Of a stretch of DNA of 64,000 nucleotides, positions 28,535 to 37,935 are shown piece after piece. The notes under the pieces are model-generated. The model searched no databases. It worked only from the letters and a program-made list of their open reading frames with translations, and had not been told where the DNA came from. The number at the start of each line of letters is the position of its first letter. Positions within the stretch are counted from its first letter, which is position 1. Origin of the DNA: Iodobacter arcticus (lineage in GTDB: Bacteria > Pseudomonadota > Gammaproteobacteria > Burkholderiales > Chitinibacteraceae); contig NZ_JBHTBQ010000011.1 of NCBI RefSeq assembly GCF_042664895.1, forward strand, positions 124,001 to 188,000. Reading direction: 5' to 3'. A program made the position numbers and the translations under genes.

Positions 28535-28765
28535 TTATTCTGCCGCTACAGCCACAACACGGATCAGCACTGCATCACCCACCTGCACCACTTGTCCGGC
28601 GCGGATTTTGCACGCTTTACGCAGCTCTTGCTGTCCATCCACCTGCACAGCGCCTGAGGCCACAATTTGCTTGCCTTCACCGCCGGAAGTCGCCACTTGG
28701 GTGATTTTCAGCAGATTATGCAACTCGATAAATTCATTACTGAGTTCAACTTCAAATTCTTGCAT
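28535..28765 (-). CDS. S4-domain RNA-binding protein, YbcJ-like
   Basis: This 76-residue protein is essentially one S4 domain: FIELHNLLKITQVATSGGE, then VQVDGQQELRKACKI and AGQVVQVG. These match E. coli YbcJ, a small RNA-binding protein with no defined role. The ATG at 28765 is chosen because AAGAGAT precedes it; the frame runs 19 residues further upstream. It is 4 bases from wbuC and probably co-transcribed. Confidence 0.82.
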   Translation of the reverse strand: MQEFEVELSNEFIELHNLLKITQVATSGGEGKQIVASGAVQVDGQQELRKACKIRAGQVVQVGDAVLIRVVAVAAE

Positions 28766-28837
28766 TGCTTTATCTCTTGTTAATACTTCAATAAAGGCGG
28801 GATCATACCAGCTTATAGTCAAAGCGAAAAATCACGA

Positions 28838-29578
28838 CTAATAAGGCAGGCCCGCACGTAAACGCCGCACAATACCTTGTAAATCCACATGATGCTGAGA
28901 TTCTAATCTGGAAGCTAAAAACAATAATTTGATCCAGTTTATTTTAAAATTTTCATCGTTACTGGCAAATACAATCACGTTATAGCTATGAAATGCACGA
29001 CAAAACCATACCCGGCCATTAAATACCCGCTTTAATCGCTCTATATAAATATTAAGCTGCGGATCAGTGCCCCACAAATTAATCACCAATACACCTTGCT
29101 CGGATAAAGCCATGCGGCAATGATCGTAATAAGATTCAGTGGCTAATACTGCGGGCAAACCTTCTTCATCATAAGCATCGAGCATAATCACATCTGCTTC
29201 AGCCAAACCTTGAGTGATATAATCTACGGCATCGGTTTGAATAATCGTAAATCGTTCATTATCACGAGGGATTAAAAACTCATCACGAAGCGCAATCACG
29301 TTTTCACTAATTTCTAATGTGCTTACTTTGCAATCAGGCAGGTAGCGATAGCAATACTTAGGCAAAGAACCTCCGCCCAAGCCCACAATCAACACATGCT
29401 TTGGCGCTGGATTAAATAGCAAAAAGCCCATCATGGTTTGCGAATAACCCAAAGCCAGTGAATAGGGATCATCTAAACTCATTGCACTTTGTATTGAATG
29501 GCTATCAAAGCGCAGGGATTTATGGCCATCTTCCACAGTAAGATAGAGTGATTTTTCAAGAGATTCAGAAAAGGTCAT
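28838..29578 (-). CDS. Spermidine synthase-like methyltransferase-fold protein
   Basis: This 246-residue protein has the spermidine/spermine synthase fold. The nucleotide site appears as VLIVGLGGGSLPKY (~70), the adenosine-binding acidic residue follows in STLEIS, and the catalytic loop is LDAYDEEGLP. It lacks the N-terminal beta-hairpin domain of true SpeE and has no adjacent speD. Its substrate is therefore uncertain; members of this group may use other amines or none. The ATG at 29578 is chosen over an extension of 11 residues. Its start is only 6 bases from the divergent GIY-YIG gene. Confidence 0.8.
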   Translation of the reverse strand: MTFSESLEKSLYLTVEDGHKSLRFDSHSIQSAMSLDDPYSLALGYSQTMMGFLLFNPAPKHVLIVGLGGGSLPKYCYRYLPDCKVSTLEISENVIALRDEFLIPRDNERFTIIQTDAVDYITQGLAEADVIMLDAYDEEGLPAVLATESYYDHCRMALSEQGVLVINLWGTDPQLNIYIERLKRVFNGRVWFCRAFHSYNVIVFASNDENFKINWIKLLFLASRLESQHHVDLQGIVRRLRAGLPY

Positions 29579-29584
29579 TGCAAT

Positions 29585-29866
29585 ATGCCTAAAGAACGAG
29601 CAAGCCCCCACAAACTATGGTTTTTATACCTGATCGAATGTCAGGATAATTCCATCTATACTGGCATTACCGTCAATGTGGAAAAACGCTATGCTGCACA
29701 TGTAAAAGGAAAAGGTGCACGCTATACGCGAATCCGCCCACCCATTAAATTATTAGCCGTTATTGAGTTTAGCGACCGCGCAAGCGCAGCCAGCACCGAA
29801 TACACCATCAAACAATGGACACCATTGCAAAAACGCGAATTTGCCGGCAAACATCCTATTGTTTAA
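29585..29866 (+). CDS. GIY-YIG nuclease-fold protein (YhbQ/UPF0213 type)
   Basis: This 93-residue single-domain protein has the motif pair as YLIE and YTGIT, the conserved Arg in VEKRYAAH, and the late segment AASTEYTIKQW with its Glu. Members of this small family occur widely, and some have DNA-damage-linked roles; none is firmly established for this one. Its start lies 6 bases from that of the divergent spermidine-synthase-like gene, so each gene's promoter must lie inside its neighbour. Confidence 0.9.
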   Translation: MPKERASPHKLWFLYLIECQDNSIYTGITVNVEKRYAAHVKGKGARYTRIRPPIKLLAVIEFSDRASAASTEYTIKQWTPLQKREFAGKHPIV

Positions 29867-29904
29867 TCTTTATTTACAAACAAGCCAGAATTTTTCCCTG
29901 TTGT

Positions 29905-30246
29905 TTAATCCTGCTCTGGCTCAATCCGCTCCGCAATATGCCGGGATCTGGCTAACAGCATCAAGATGCCTGCTAAAACCATCAGTGCTGGAATAGAAAG
30001 TTTCAATCCAATGGCATGATAGTCTTTCAAATAAATAGCAAAACCCGTGGCAATCAGCATCGGTGCGGTCACCACGCTGGATTTATTAAGCCCCTCAACA
30101 GCCAGCACCGCAATTCCTGCCCCAATTAAGCCCAAAATAATCAACGTACTTATTTGCGGCATCAACTGTAGCTCGTTCACCAACCAGCCGCCGCCAATCG
30201 CAATTAAAACTATGGGCAATACCGCACTCCGTTTTTGTTCCAACAT
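29905..30246 (-). CDS. Small inner-membrane protein, LiaF/DUF5668-like
   Basis: This 113-residue protein has about four hydrophobic segments (VLPIVLIAIGGGWLV, ISTLIILGLIGAGIAVLA, VTAPMLIATGFAIYL, LSIPALMVLAGILMLL). The pattern of paired short helices resembles the membrane region of LiaI/LiaF and DUF5668 proteins. I do not recognise a function. It lies 40 bases downstream of trpS on the same strand. Confidence 0.65.
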   Translation of the reverse strand: MLEQKRSAVLPIVLIAIGGGWLVNELQLMPQISTLIILGLIGAGIAVLAVEGLNKSSVVTAPMLIATGFAIYLKDYHAIGLKLSIPALMVLAGILMLLARSRHIAERIEPEQD

Positions 30247-30286
30247 AAGCCCTAACCTTTATTTAAACCCATCATTTAACAATGCC

Positions 30287-31489
30287 TTAGCTATACACTA
30301 GGCCCATCGCTTCCCGTACATCCCGCATCGTGTCGCGAGCCAAATCTCTGGCGCGCTCACAGCCATCCGCCACAATGCTTTTTACTAATGTAAGGTCTTC
30401 CAAATAAGGCTGGGCACGCTCCAGCATGGGTTTTTGTTCTGCCAAGATGCCATCAATTACCGGCTGCTTACATTCAAGGCAGCCGATACCTGCGCTCTTA
30501 CAGCCTTCCACCACCCATTTCTGAAGAAGAGCATCTGAGTAAACCTGATGCAGCTTCCACACTGGGCAGCGCTCCGGATCCCCCGCATCAGCACGGCGGG
30601 CACGAGCCGGATCAGTCGGCATTTGCTTAATCTTTTTCACTACAGAATCAGCCGTTTCACGCAAATTAATGGTGTTGCCATACGATTTAGACATTTTCTG
30701 CCCATCTAAGCCGGCTAAACGCGGTGCATCCGTCAGCAAGGGCTGAGCCTCTGGCAAAATCATTTTACCGCCACCTTCCAGATACCCAAATAAGCGCTCT
30801 CTGTCACCATGGCTTAGATTTTGCGTTTCTTGCAATAGAGAACGAGCCGCTTCCAAGGCCTCAACATCGCCATCCTGCTGATACCGGGTGCGTAAACCAT
30901 CGTATAACTTGCCCTTTTTCCCGCCAATTTTCTTGATAGCCGCTTCGGCTTTCTCTGCAAAACCTAATTCTTTGCCAAATACATGATTAAAGCGGCGCGC
31001 CACTTCCCGCGTAATTTCGATATGCGGCACTTGGTCTTCACCCACAGGCACCAAATTACTGCGGTAAAGCAAGATATCTGCCGCTTGCAGCATCGGATAG
31101 CCCAAGAAACCAAAGGTATCCAAATCTTTATGGCTTAGCTTTTCAATTTGATCTTTATAACTGGGTACTCGCTCCAGCCAGGAAAGCGGAGTAATCATCG
31201 ATAATAAAAGTTGAAGCTCCGCATGTTCTGGCACGCGACTTTGAATAAAAATGGTGGCTTGTGCGGGATCAACACCCGCGGCAATCCAGTCAATCACCAT
31301 ATCCCAGACATTTTTTTCAATCACCGCCACATCATCATAATTGGTGGTGAGTGCATGCCAGTCAGCCACCATAAATAAACACGGGTACTCGCTTTGCAGC
31401 TGCACCCAATTCTTCAGCACACCATGATAATGGCCCAGATGCAGCTTGCCTGTAGGGCGCATACCAGAAAGAACACGATCGGGAAACAT
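30287..31489 (-). CDS. trpS: Tryptophan--tRNA ligase
   Basis: TrpRS charges tRNA-Trp in the cytoplasm. The class I HIGH motif appears as GKLHLGHYHG (~14) and KMSKS as KMSKSYGN (~265). At 400 residues it is the longer betaproteobacterial form, larger than the 334-residue E. coli enzyme. The C-terminus contains a CLECK segment near residue 335. It follows the site-2 protease gene in the same direction; trpS next to a site-2 protease and a YciO/Sua5 gene is a familiar betaproteobacterial order. Confidence 0.96.
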   Translation of the reverse strand: MFPDRVLSGMRPTGKLHLGHYHGVLKNWVQLQSEYPCLFMVADWHALTTNYDDVAVIEKNVWDMVIDWIAAGVDPAQATIFIQSRVPEHAELQLLLSMITPLSWLERVPSYKDQIEKLSHKDLDTFGFLGYPMLQAADILLYRSNLVPVGEDQVPHIEITREVARRFNHVFGKELGFAEKAEAAIKKIGGKKGKLYDGLRTRYQQDGDVEALEAARSLLQETQNLSHGDRERLFGYLEGGGKMILPEAQPLLTDAPRLAGLDGQKMSKSYGNTINLRETADSVVKKIKQMPTDPARARRADAGDPERCPVWKLHQVYSDALLQKWVVEGCKSAGIGCLECKQPVIDGILAEQKPMLERAQPYLEDLTLVKSIVADGCERARDLARDTMRDVREAMGLVYS

Positions 31490-31544
31490 TGCAAATCCTT
31501 AGCCACAGAGCAGGTGGTTTATAAACACGCATCCACTTTACTAA

Positions 31545-32186
31545 TCAGACAATAAAATGAATCAGGCGATAAGCCAAAGCAATAAACGGCGACATAATGC
31601 CGTTCAGCAGCCCCGTTGCCATCAGGCCGATTAATACAAATAAACCATAAGGCTCTACCAAAGCAAGCTTAGCGGCCAAATGATCGGGCAATACTGACAT
31701 CAGCATGCGCCCGCCATCCAGTGGTGGCACAGGGATTAAATTCAGCACCATCAGCACCACATTAATGCTGATCCCTGCTTGTGACATATAGGCTAAGGGC
31801 AATTGAAAAGAGCTGCCATCCATGCCTTCTGCCAGTTTAAAGAAAAGGCCCCAGATAATCGCCATTATAAAATTAGCAGCTGGCCCTGCGGCGGACACCC
31901 ACAACATATCCCGCTTAGGATGGTTTAAACGCCCAAAATCAACCGGCACAGGTTTAGCCCAGCCAAACAAAAAACCACCGGGCAGCATAAGAAAAATCAA
32001 GGGCAGTAAGATCGTACCAATTGGATCAATATGCTTTAGGGGATTAAACGTCACACGGCCTAATAAGTAAGCCGTTGGATCGCCCAATCTTTTCGCCGCA
32101 TAGGCATGCGCCGCTTCATGTGCCGTAATAGCAAACAAGACCGGCAATGCCCAAACAGCAACTTTCTGAATCAGAGTCAATTCCAT
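31545..32186 (-). CDS. Site-2 protease family (M50) membrane metalloprotease
   Basis: This 213-residue membrane protein has the zinc motif HEAAH (~23-27) in its first helix and the second catalytic motif NLIPVPPLDGGR (~150-161), which supplies the Asp ligand. It has no PDZ domain, so it belongs to the compact M50 group rather than RseP. The physiological substrate is unknown. Its neighbours yciO and trpS form a conserved trio and do not identify the substrate. Confidence 0.9.
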   Translation of the reverse strand: MELTLIQKVAVWALPVLFAITAHEAAHAYAAKRLGDPTAYLLGRVTFNPLKHIDPIGTILLPLIFLMLPGGFLFGWAKPVPVDFGRLNHPKRDMLWVSAAGPAANFIMAIIWGLFFKLAEGMDGSSFQLPLAYMSQAGISINVVLMVLNLIPVPPLDGGRMLMSVLPDHLAAKLALVEPYGLFVLIGLMATGLLNGIMSPFIALAYRLIHFIV

Positions 32187-32310
32187 TCAATGCCCTTATT
32201 TATTAGAGATGTTGCAAAGCAATGCGCCTTACGCCATCAACGGCAACCTTAGCTCATGAGCGAACTGCATTCATGTCCAGCGGCTCGCCAAAAACTTCAC
32301 TCACTCTTTT

Positions 32311-32934
32311 TTATAAACCCAAGGGAGCTAAGCTGCCTTTTCCGGTGCGTAATAGCTCGCTTTCATCGCCCGATAAATCCACGACAGTCGTTGGCTCCAA
32401 ACCGCAATAGCCGCCTTCAATCACCAAATCAACCTCATGCTCTAGGCGATCTCGAATCTCCCAGGCATCGGTTAAAGGATCTTCATCACCTGGTAAAATT
32501 AAAGTAGACGATAAAATCGGCTCGCCTAATTCTTCCAGCATCGCCAAAGCAATCGGATGATCGGGCACACGTAAACCAATTGTGGATTTTTTAAGATTCC
32601 AGACACGGCGCGGTACTTCTTTAGTGGCTTCCAGAATAAAAGTATAGCTGCCAGGCGTGGTGGCTTTCAGAATACGATAAACACGGTTATCCACTTTAGC
32701 GTAAGTGCCAAGCTGCGATAAATCGCTGCAGACTAAAGTGAAGTGATGCTTATCATCCAGCTGGCGAATGCGTTTGATTCGCTCTAAGGCATCTTTGGAA
32801 TCAAGCTTACAGCCAATGGCATAACAGGAATCCGTGGGGTAAACCACCACGCCGCCCTTACGAATAATATCAACCGCTTGTTTAATTAAACGTGCTTGTG
32901 GATTTTCTGCGTGAATCGAAAAAAACTGAGACAT
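32311..32934 (-). CDS. yciO: L-threonylcarbamoyladenylate synthase-type protein (YciO)
   Basis: This 207-residue YrdC/Sua5-fold protein contains PTDSCYAIGC (~34), a KR-rich stretch for ATP and tRNA-precursor chemistry (LERIKRIRQL), the segment SYTFIL and TIGLRVPDHP. Sua5/TsaC enzymes make threonylcarbamoyl-AMP for the t6A modification. The YciO branch has the fold but its activity is much weaker in the E. coli case, so the exact role is uncertain. Its stop and the start of the PHP gene upstream are 3 bases apart. Confidence 0.85.
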   Translation of the reverse strand: MSQFFSIHAENPQARLIKQAVDIIRKGGVVVYPTDSCYAIGCKLDSKDALERIKRIRQLDDKHHFTLVCSDLSQLGTYAKVDNRVYRILKATTPGSYTFILEATKEVPRRVWNLKKSTIGLRVPDHPIALAMLEELGEPILSSTLILPGDEDPLTDAWEIRDRLEHEVDLVIEGGYCGLEPTTVVDLSGDESELLRTGKGSLAPLGL

Positions 32935-32937
32935 TAT

Positions 32938-33807
32938 TTAACCTGCTGAAATTGAAGAGGACATCGTCTCTGGCGGCAGCCAGCGATGCCAAACGGGCAT
33001 GCAATCCATAGGCAGATCGGGATTTAAACCAGGCTCGCGCGCGCCTTCGCCCGTTGCGTGATAATCCGTGCCACATGAGGCCAAAAAGCCAAATTCCTGC
33101 GCTAGCCGACCAAATCGCGCCGCATCAGGAATGCCGTGGCAGCCAGAAACCACTTCAATGGCTTCGCCACCAAGGCGTTTATATTCGGTGAGCAACACTC
33201 TGAGTGTTTCATTACCCATTTCATAACGCGCAGGGTGGGCCAGTACAGCAACACCGCCCGCGCCAGTAATCCATTCAATCGCCTCGTGCAATCTAGCCCA
33301 TTCGTGCTCAACAAAACCGGGTTTGCCACGCACCAGATAGCGCTTAAACACCGTGCCCATATCTTTACACACGCCGGTTTTAACTAAATGACGGGCAAAG
33401 TGCGCACGGCTCAGGATTTCTGGATTATCCGCATACTGCCGAGCGCCTTCTAAGGTGCCATAAATACCCACCTTATCCAGCTCGGCCGCCATACGCTCGG
33501 CACGCTCACCACGGCCAGAGCGCACGCTGGCGAGCCCTGCCAGCAATGCTTCATTATTGCGATCAAAGCCAAGGCCAACGATATGCAAAATATGCTTGCC
33601 CCAGCTCACCGAAATTTCTACGCCATTAATAAACTTCATGCCTAATTGCTGGGCTTCGTCTTCCGCCTCGGCAAGGCCGCGCGTTTCATCATGATCGGTG
33701 AGCGCAAATAGCTGGCAGCCGCGATCAAACGCTTTACGCACCACTTCACGAGCAGGAAGCAGGCCATCGGAATGGTTTGAATGGCAATGTAGATCGACGG
33801 GGGTCAT
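32938..33807 (-). CDS. rnm: PHP-domain phosphoesterase, RNase AM / 3',5'-nucleotide phosphatase type
   Basis: This 289-residue protein has the PHP metal motif DLHCHSNHSDG at its N-terminus, then LTDHDE, GVEIS, LAHPAR and CGTDYHAT near residue 240. The E. coli homologue YciV/RnaAM matures rRNA 5' ends and degrades 3',5'-bisphosphonucleotides. It is followed after 3 bases by yciO. A 22-base spacing and shared direction make a single transcript with yciO likely. Confidence 0.87.
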   Translation of the reverse strand: MTPVDLHCHSNHSDGLLPAREVVRKAFDRGCQLFALTDHDETRGLAEAEDEAQQLGMKFINGVEISVSWGKHILHIVGLGFDRNNEALLAGLASVRSGRGERAERMAAELDKVGIYGTLEGARQYADNPEILSRAHFARHLVKTGVCKDMGTVFKRYLVRGKPGFVEHEWARLHEAIEWITGAGGVAVLAHPARYEMGNETLRVLLTEYKRLGGEAIEVVSGCHGIPDAARFGRLAQEFGFLASCGTDYHATGEGAREPGLNPDLPMDCMPVWHRWLPPETMSSSISAG

Positions 33808-33896
33808 GCTTGTTCCTTGCTAATACAGCTAAATGATGACTTAAAAGTACGAAATTATATAACTTATAGCGCAAGGCTCTAAAGCCTGACTGAAAT

Positions 33897-34775
33897 CTAA
33901 GCAGGAAATACGCCGGTCGAAAGATAGCGGTCTCCGCGATCACACACAATGGAAACAATCACTGCGTTTTCTACTTCTTGTGATAATTGCAAAGCCGCAG
34001 CCAAAGCACCACCCGATGAAATCCCTGCAAAAATGCCTTCTTCTCTCGCTAGGCGACGCGTGGTTTCTTCGGCAATGGCCTGATTAACTTCCATCATCCG
34101 ATCTAATTTAGAAAAATCACAAATGGCAGGAACATATTCCACTGGCCATTTACGAATACCCGGTATTTGCGCGCCATCGCAAGGCTGCACACCGATGACT
34201 TGCACGGCTGGATTTTGCTGCTTTAAATAACGGCCCGTGCCCATAATCGTACCGGTCGTACCCATACTAGAAACAAAGTGGGTAATCAAACCCTGAGTGT
34301 CCTGCCAGATTTCTGGCCCTGTGCTTTCAAAATGCGCTAGCGGATTATCGCTATTGGCAAATTGATCCAGTACGATGCCCTGCCCTTTTTCCACCATTGT
34401 TTGCGCCAAATCACGCGCGCTTTCCATGCTTTCTTCCAAAATTACTTCCGCACCATAGGCTTTCATGCTTTGCACACGTTCAATACTGGCGCTCTTGGGC
34501 ATGATTAAAACCATTCGATACCCCATCACGGCAGCGGCCATCGCCAAGGCAATACCTGTGTTTCCCGAAGTCGCTTCGATCAAAGTATCGCCTGTTTTTA
34601 TATCTCCCCGTAGCGCTGCGTGCTGAATCATGGATAATGCGGGCCGGTCTTTAACAGATCCAGCAGGGTTGTTTCCTTCGAGCTTTACTAAAATAATATT
34701 ACTGGTATGGCCAGGCATCCGTTTCAAACGCACTAAAGGCGTGTGGCCGATAAAGTCTTCTAGATACTTAAACAT
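33897..34775 (-). CDS. cysM: Cysteine synthase B
   Basis: CysM makes cysteine from O-acetylserine and sulfide or thiosulfate. It is a PLP enzyme of 292 residues. The PLP lysine is in NPAGSVKDRP (~42), the phosphate loop is EATSGNTGIAL and the substrate loop VSSMGTTGTIMG. The NNPAGSVKDRPA form and the shorter length favour CysM over CysK. It stands 138 bases from the divergent transporter gene. Confidence 0.93.
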   Translation of the reverse strand: MFKYLEDFIGHTPLVRLKRMPGHTSNIILVKLEGNNPAGSVKDRPALSMIQHAALRGDIKTGDTLIEATSGNTGIALAMAAAVMGYRMVLIMPKSASIERVQSMKAYGAEVILEESMESARDLAQTMVEKGQGIVLDQFANSDNPLAHFESTGPEIWQDTQGLITHFVSSMGTTGTIMGTGRYLKQQNPAVQVIGVQPCDGAQIPGIRKWPVEYVPAICDFSKLDRMMEVNQAIAEETTRRLAREEGIFAGISSGGALAAALQLSQEVENAVIVSIVCDRGDRYLSTGVFPA

Positions 34776-34913
34776 GCAGGGCTCCGCGTTATCTTAAGCC
34801 GATTATACCCGTGCAGCCCTAGCCACACTGAACAAGTAAGCTGAGCTAGACGTTAAAAGACGCCTTAAAAACTAAAACATTGTTAATTTGCTTTCAAGAA
34901 CAGGAAATACATT

Positions 34914-36272
34914 ATGAGCAGTTCATCCCGCGACGGCTTCACCTCTACCTTTGGTGTGCTGGTTGCCACCTTGGGCTCTGCCGTCGGCCTTGGTAATATC
35001 TGGAAATTTCCTTACCTGACAGGCACAAATGGTGGTGCAAGCTTTCTATTGGTTTATATCATTGCTACGCTTTTAGTTGGCTTACCCGTAATGATTACAG
35101 AAATCATGCTGGGCCGGGCATCCCGAGCTAATGCGATCACTACCTTTGAAAAGCTGGCTCCAAAAGGCCAAGGTGCCTGGCAATTGATTGGCTATATGGG
35201 CGTGGCAGCTGCTGTGCTTATTCTGGCCTTTTACACCGAAGTAGCCGGCTGGGTTTTTGCCTATATTTTTAAAGCGCTCTCTGGACAACTCGGCTCTACC
35301 GACCCCGCCCACACCAAGGCTGTATTCGGCGAATTGGTTGCCAATCCACAATCGGCTTTGATTTGGCAATGGATTGTACTAGCCTTTACTGGTGCCATTA
35401 TTATGTGTGGCGTATCCAAAGGCATTGAAGCCGTTAGCAAAAAACTAATGCCGATATTGTTTTTACTACTCATTGCGCTTTGTATCCGCAGCCTGACTTT
35501 ACCCGGTGCAATGCGCGGCCTTGAATTCCTATTTACCCCCGACTTTAGCAAAATCAATGCGACCGTTATTCTGACTGCAGTAGGGCTAGCTTTCTTCAAA
35601 TTATCCATCGGTATGGGCACGATGCTCACTTACGGCAGCTATTTCCGTGCCGAGCAAAATATTCCACTCACTGCCACTCGTGTGATGTTTGCTGATTTAA
35701 CCGTTTCCTTACTGGCTGGGATTGCGATTTTCCCTGCGGTCTTTGCCTTTGGTTTTGAACCTGCAGCTGGCCCATCGCTGGTGTTTATTACGATTCCAGC
35801 GGTATTTCACAGCATGCCAGGCGGCAGCATCTTTATGGCGCTGTTTTTTATTCTAACGGCCATCGCAGCCACTGGCGCGATTCTTTCGATTTTAGAAGTC
35901 CCTGTTGCCATGCTAATTGAGCGCTGCAATTGGAGCCGCAAAAAAGCCACAGCAATCAGCATTCTCACCATTGCCCTCTTTGGCTTGCCTGCTGCGCTAT
36001 CGCAATCGCTTACCGCTAACTGGAAATTATTCGGTTTGAATGCTTTTGATTTATTTGACTATATCAGCTCAAATATTCTGATGCCGATAGGGGGCATTTT
36101 GATTTGCTTATTTGCAGGCTGGTCTTATGGATTACCTAAACTAAAAGAAGCACTGTCTAATGGCGGAACTTTAAATAATCCAATACTGATCAAAGTGCTA
36201 TTTATTTTACTGCGCTATATTGCACCGCTTTTAATCGGCATTATTTTATTAAATGGCTTTGGTTTAATTTAA
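34914..36272 (+). CDS. Sodium-dependent transporter, neurotransmitter:sodium symporter (SNF) family
   Basis: This 452-residue membrane protein has about eleven to twelve helices. The NSS signature occurs at the N-terminus as GSAVGLGNIWKFPYLTGTNGGASF, in two adjoining parts (residues ~17-41), and the sodium-site segment appears later as MGTMLTYGSY. Relatives such as LeuT and TnaT take up amino acids with sodium. The particular amino acid cannot be told. It has its own promoter region, divergent from cysM. Confidence 0.92.
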   Translation: MSSSSRDGFTSTFGVLVATLGSAVGLGNIWKFPYLTGTNGGASFLLVYIIATLLVGLPVMITEIMLGRASRANAITTFEKLAPKGQGAWQLIGYMGVAAAVLILAFYTEVAGWVFAYIFKALSGQLGSTDPAHTKAVFGELVANPQSALIWQWIVLAFTGAIIMCGVSKGIEAVSKKLMPILFLLLIALCIRSLTLPGAMRGLEFLFTPDFSKINATVILTAVGLAFFKLSIGMGTMLTYGSYFRAEQNIPLTATRVMFADLTVSLLAGIAIFPAVFAFGFEPAAGPSLVFITIPAVFHSMPGGSIFMALFFILTAIAATGAILSILEVPVAMLIERCNWSRKKATAISILTIALFGLPAALSQSLTANWKLFGLNAFDLFDYISSNILMPIGGILICLFAGWSYGLPKLKEALSNGGTLNNPILIKVLFILLRYIAPLLIGIILLNGFGLI

Positions 36273-36330
36273 GCGCTATTTAGAAAAGCATCGTGGGCAG
36301 ATCATCACCCCAATCAACTCAAAGGAATTT

Positions 36331-36400
36331 GTAGGTTGGGTTAGCAATCTGCGTGCGCAGGTTTACCTCGCCCAGCGATATATCGCATAACCCAATCTAC
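36331..36400. repeat. Intergenic inverted repeat GTAGGTTGGGTTA ... TAACCCAATCTAC
   Basis: The arms at 36331-36343 and 36388-36400 pair with one mismatch. It lies downstream of the plus-strand transporter and the 3' end of the minus-strand MFS gene. Repeats with this sequence are common between genes in proteobacteria. It could also serve as a terminator-like structure, though no T run follows. Confidence 0.6.
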
Positions 36401-36467
36401 AAAAGCATTATGTCCCGCGAATTTTGCTTAAGTTAAGAGGATTGGACAAATCATGCCCACGATACCT

Positions 36468-37601
36468 CTAAACTGGCCAAGTAATTTTTCTAACTAACAC
36501 GGCAATCATCAGCGCACCCAGCGCCACCAAGGCCAAGCCCCAAGTCAGACTACTCATGTGCGCAACAAAGCCAATCATCGGCGGCCCCATCAAAGCACCA
36601 ATCGATCCCATCGTCGTTACCGCAGCCAAGGCCACAGCGCCCTGTCTTGCTGCTGCCATATAAACGCACGGCGATACAGCGGCCACACCCAAACCCACCA
36701 AAGCAAAAGCAATCAACGCGGGAATCACCCCTCCAACAGCCAAACCAAGTAACAAGCCCACTCCTGCAAAGCTACTCCCCGCAAGAAGGAGTTTGCGACT
36801 ACCCCAGCGTGCACGCCAGCCGTCACCAAACCAGCGTGCCAGGAGCATTGCGCCAGAAAAACTTGCTAAGCCCAGCGGGGCAACCCATTGCTCCGCATTT
36901 AAATCATTGCGTAAATACAGGGCGGTCCAATCGACCATTGAGCCTTCAACAATGGTGCCGAATAAGGCCGTTAAGCCTAGCAAAACCACCATTCCTGTAG
37001 GCAAAGAAAAGCGCTTTCCTCCCGATACTGCGCATTCAGAACGATCGGCCAATAAACGTGGCGAAGCCCAAAGTACCGTAGTCCAGATCAATGCCGCCAC
37101 AATACATAAATGCAAAGATAGATCTGGCGAAATCCCCGTCATCAGGGATGCAAACAATGCCGCAGCCAAGCCACCCAAGCTAAATACAGCGTGCAGCCTT
37201 GACATAATCGGCTTGCCATTTTCTAACTCCACCGCCACACCTTGCGCATTCATCGCCACATTCAAGCAGCTATGCGCCACACCTTCAAGTGCCATAATCG
37301 CCAAGGCAAAACCGTAATTAGGCGCAAAAGCCAAAGCAGGTAAAACTAGGGGCAAAGCCAGCCCCGCACCTAGACACACTTTTTTCGACCCAAAGCGTTG
37401 TAAGACGGCCGTTGTCACAGGAAAAGAAAAAACCGCCCCCAAGCCTGCCGCCAAGAGCAAAAAGCCAACTTGGGCTGGATCTAAATTAAGTTGTGATTTA
37501 ATGGCAGGTAAACGAGAAGCCCAACTACCGTAGTTAAAACCGAGGGCAAAGAAAAGCGCGGCAACCGCATAAGTGGCTGTTTTTAAATGATGGCGAAGCA
37601 T
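36468..37601 (-). CDS. MFS transporter, YbjJ-like
   Basis: This 377-residue, roughly twelve-helix transporter has the segment NYGSWASRLPAIKSQL in helix 1 and its loop. This is the mark of the YbjJ/FucP-like branch. Its substrate is unknown. I start it at the ATG at 37601 (MLRHHLKTATY), 18 residues inside the longest frame, because the longer form would overlap the flhB-like stop region. It follows the small FlhB-like gene closely, but its function is not flagellar. Confidence 0.8.
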   Translation of the reverse strand: MLRHHLKTATYAVAALFFALGFNYGSWASRLPAIKSQLNLDPAQVGFLLLAAGLGAVFSFPVTTAVLQRFGSKKVCLGAGLALPLVLPALAFAPNYGFALAIMALEGVAHSCLNVAMNAQGVAVELENGKPIMSRLHAVFSLGGLAAALFASLMTGISPDLSLHLCIVAALIWTTVLWASPRLLADRSECAVSGGKRFSLPTGMVVLLGLTALFGTIVEGSMVDWTALYLRNDLNAEQWVAPLGLASFSGAMLLARWFGDGWRARWGSRKLLLAGSSFAGVGLLLGLAVGGVIPALIAFALVGLGVAAVSPCVYMAAARQGAVALAAVTTMGSIGALMGPPMIGFVAHMSSLTWGLALVALGALMIAVLVRKITWPV

Positions 37602-37605
37602 GGAT

Positions 37606-37935
37606 TTACTCTGGCTGATCGTCGACGAGGGGCGGTAAATCAAAAACAGGCGCAATCGCTGTTTCTCCGCGCTCCAAATGATAAACGAAGGCCAGCAATT
37701 CGGCGATGGCGCGGTACAGCTGAGGGGGAATATGTTGATCTAAATCCACTTGCATCAGCATCGCCACCAGCTCTGGCGATTCATGCACAAATACGCCAGC
37801 CTCTTGTGCGCGCTCAATAATCCGCTCGGCCAGCAAGCCCTGACCTTTGGCGACAACACGAGGAGAGTTACTACCTTGCTGATATGCAAGCGCAACCGCT
37901 TGCTGACGAGTGCGACTTAAACGTTTACGTGACAT
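37606..37935 (-). CDS. FlhB-like protein, C-terminal (export switch) domain only
   Basis: This 109-residue protein matches the cytoplasmic C-terminal domain of FlhB/YscU (VALAYQQGSNSPRVVAKGQGLLAERIIERAQEAGVFVHESPEL region, ~14-55). It lacks all membrane helices. The autocleavage NPTH of true FlhB is replaced, with no Asn-Pro at the corresponding place. Stand-alone 'FlhB2/FhlB' proteins next to fliK are known in many bacteria and may tune hook-length switching. It overlaps fliK by 11 bases. Confidence 0.85.
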   Translation of the reverse strand: MSRKRLSRTRQQAVALAYQQGSNSPRVVAKGQGLLAERIIERAQEAGVFVHESPELVAMLMQVDLDQHIPPQLYRAIAELLAFVYHLERGETAIAPVFDLPPLVDDQPE

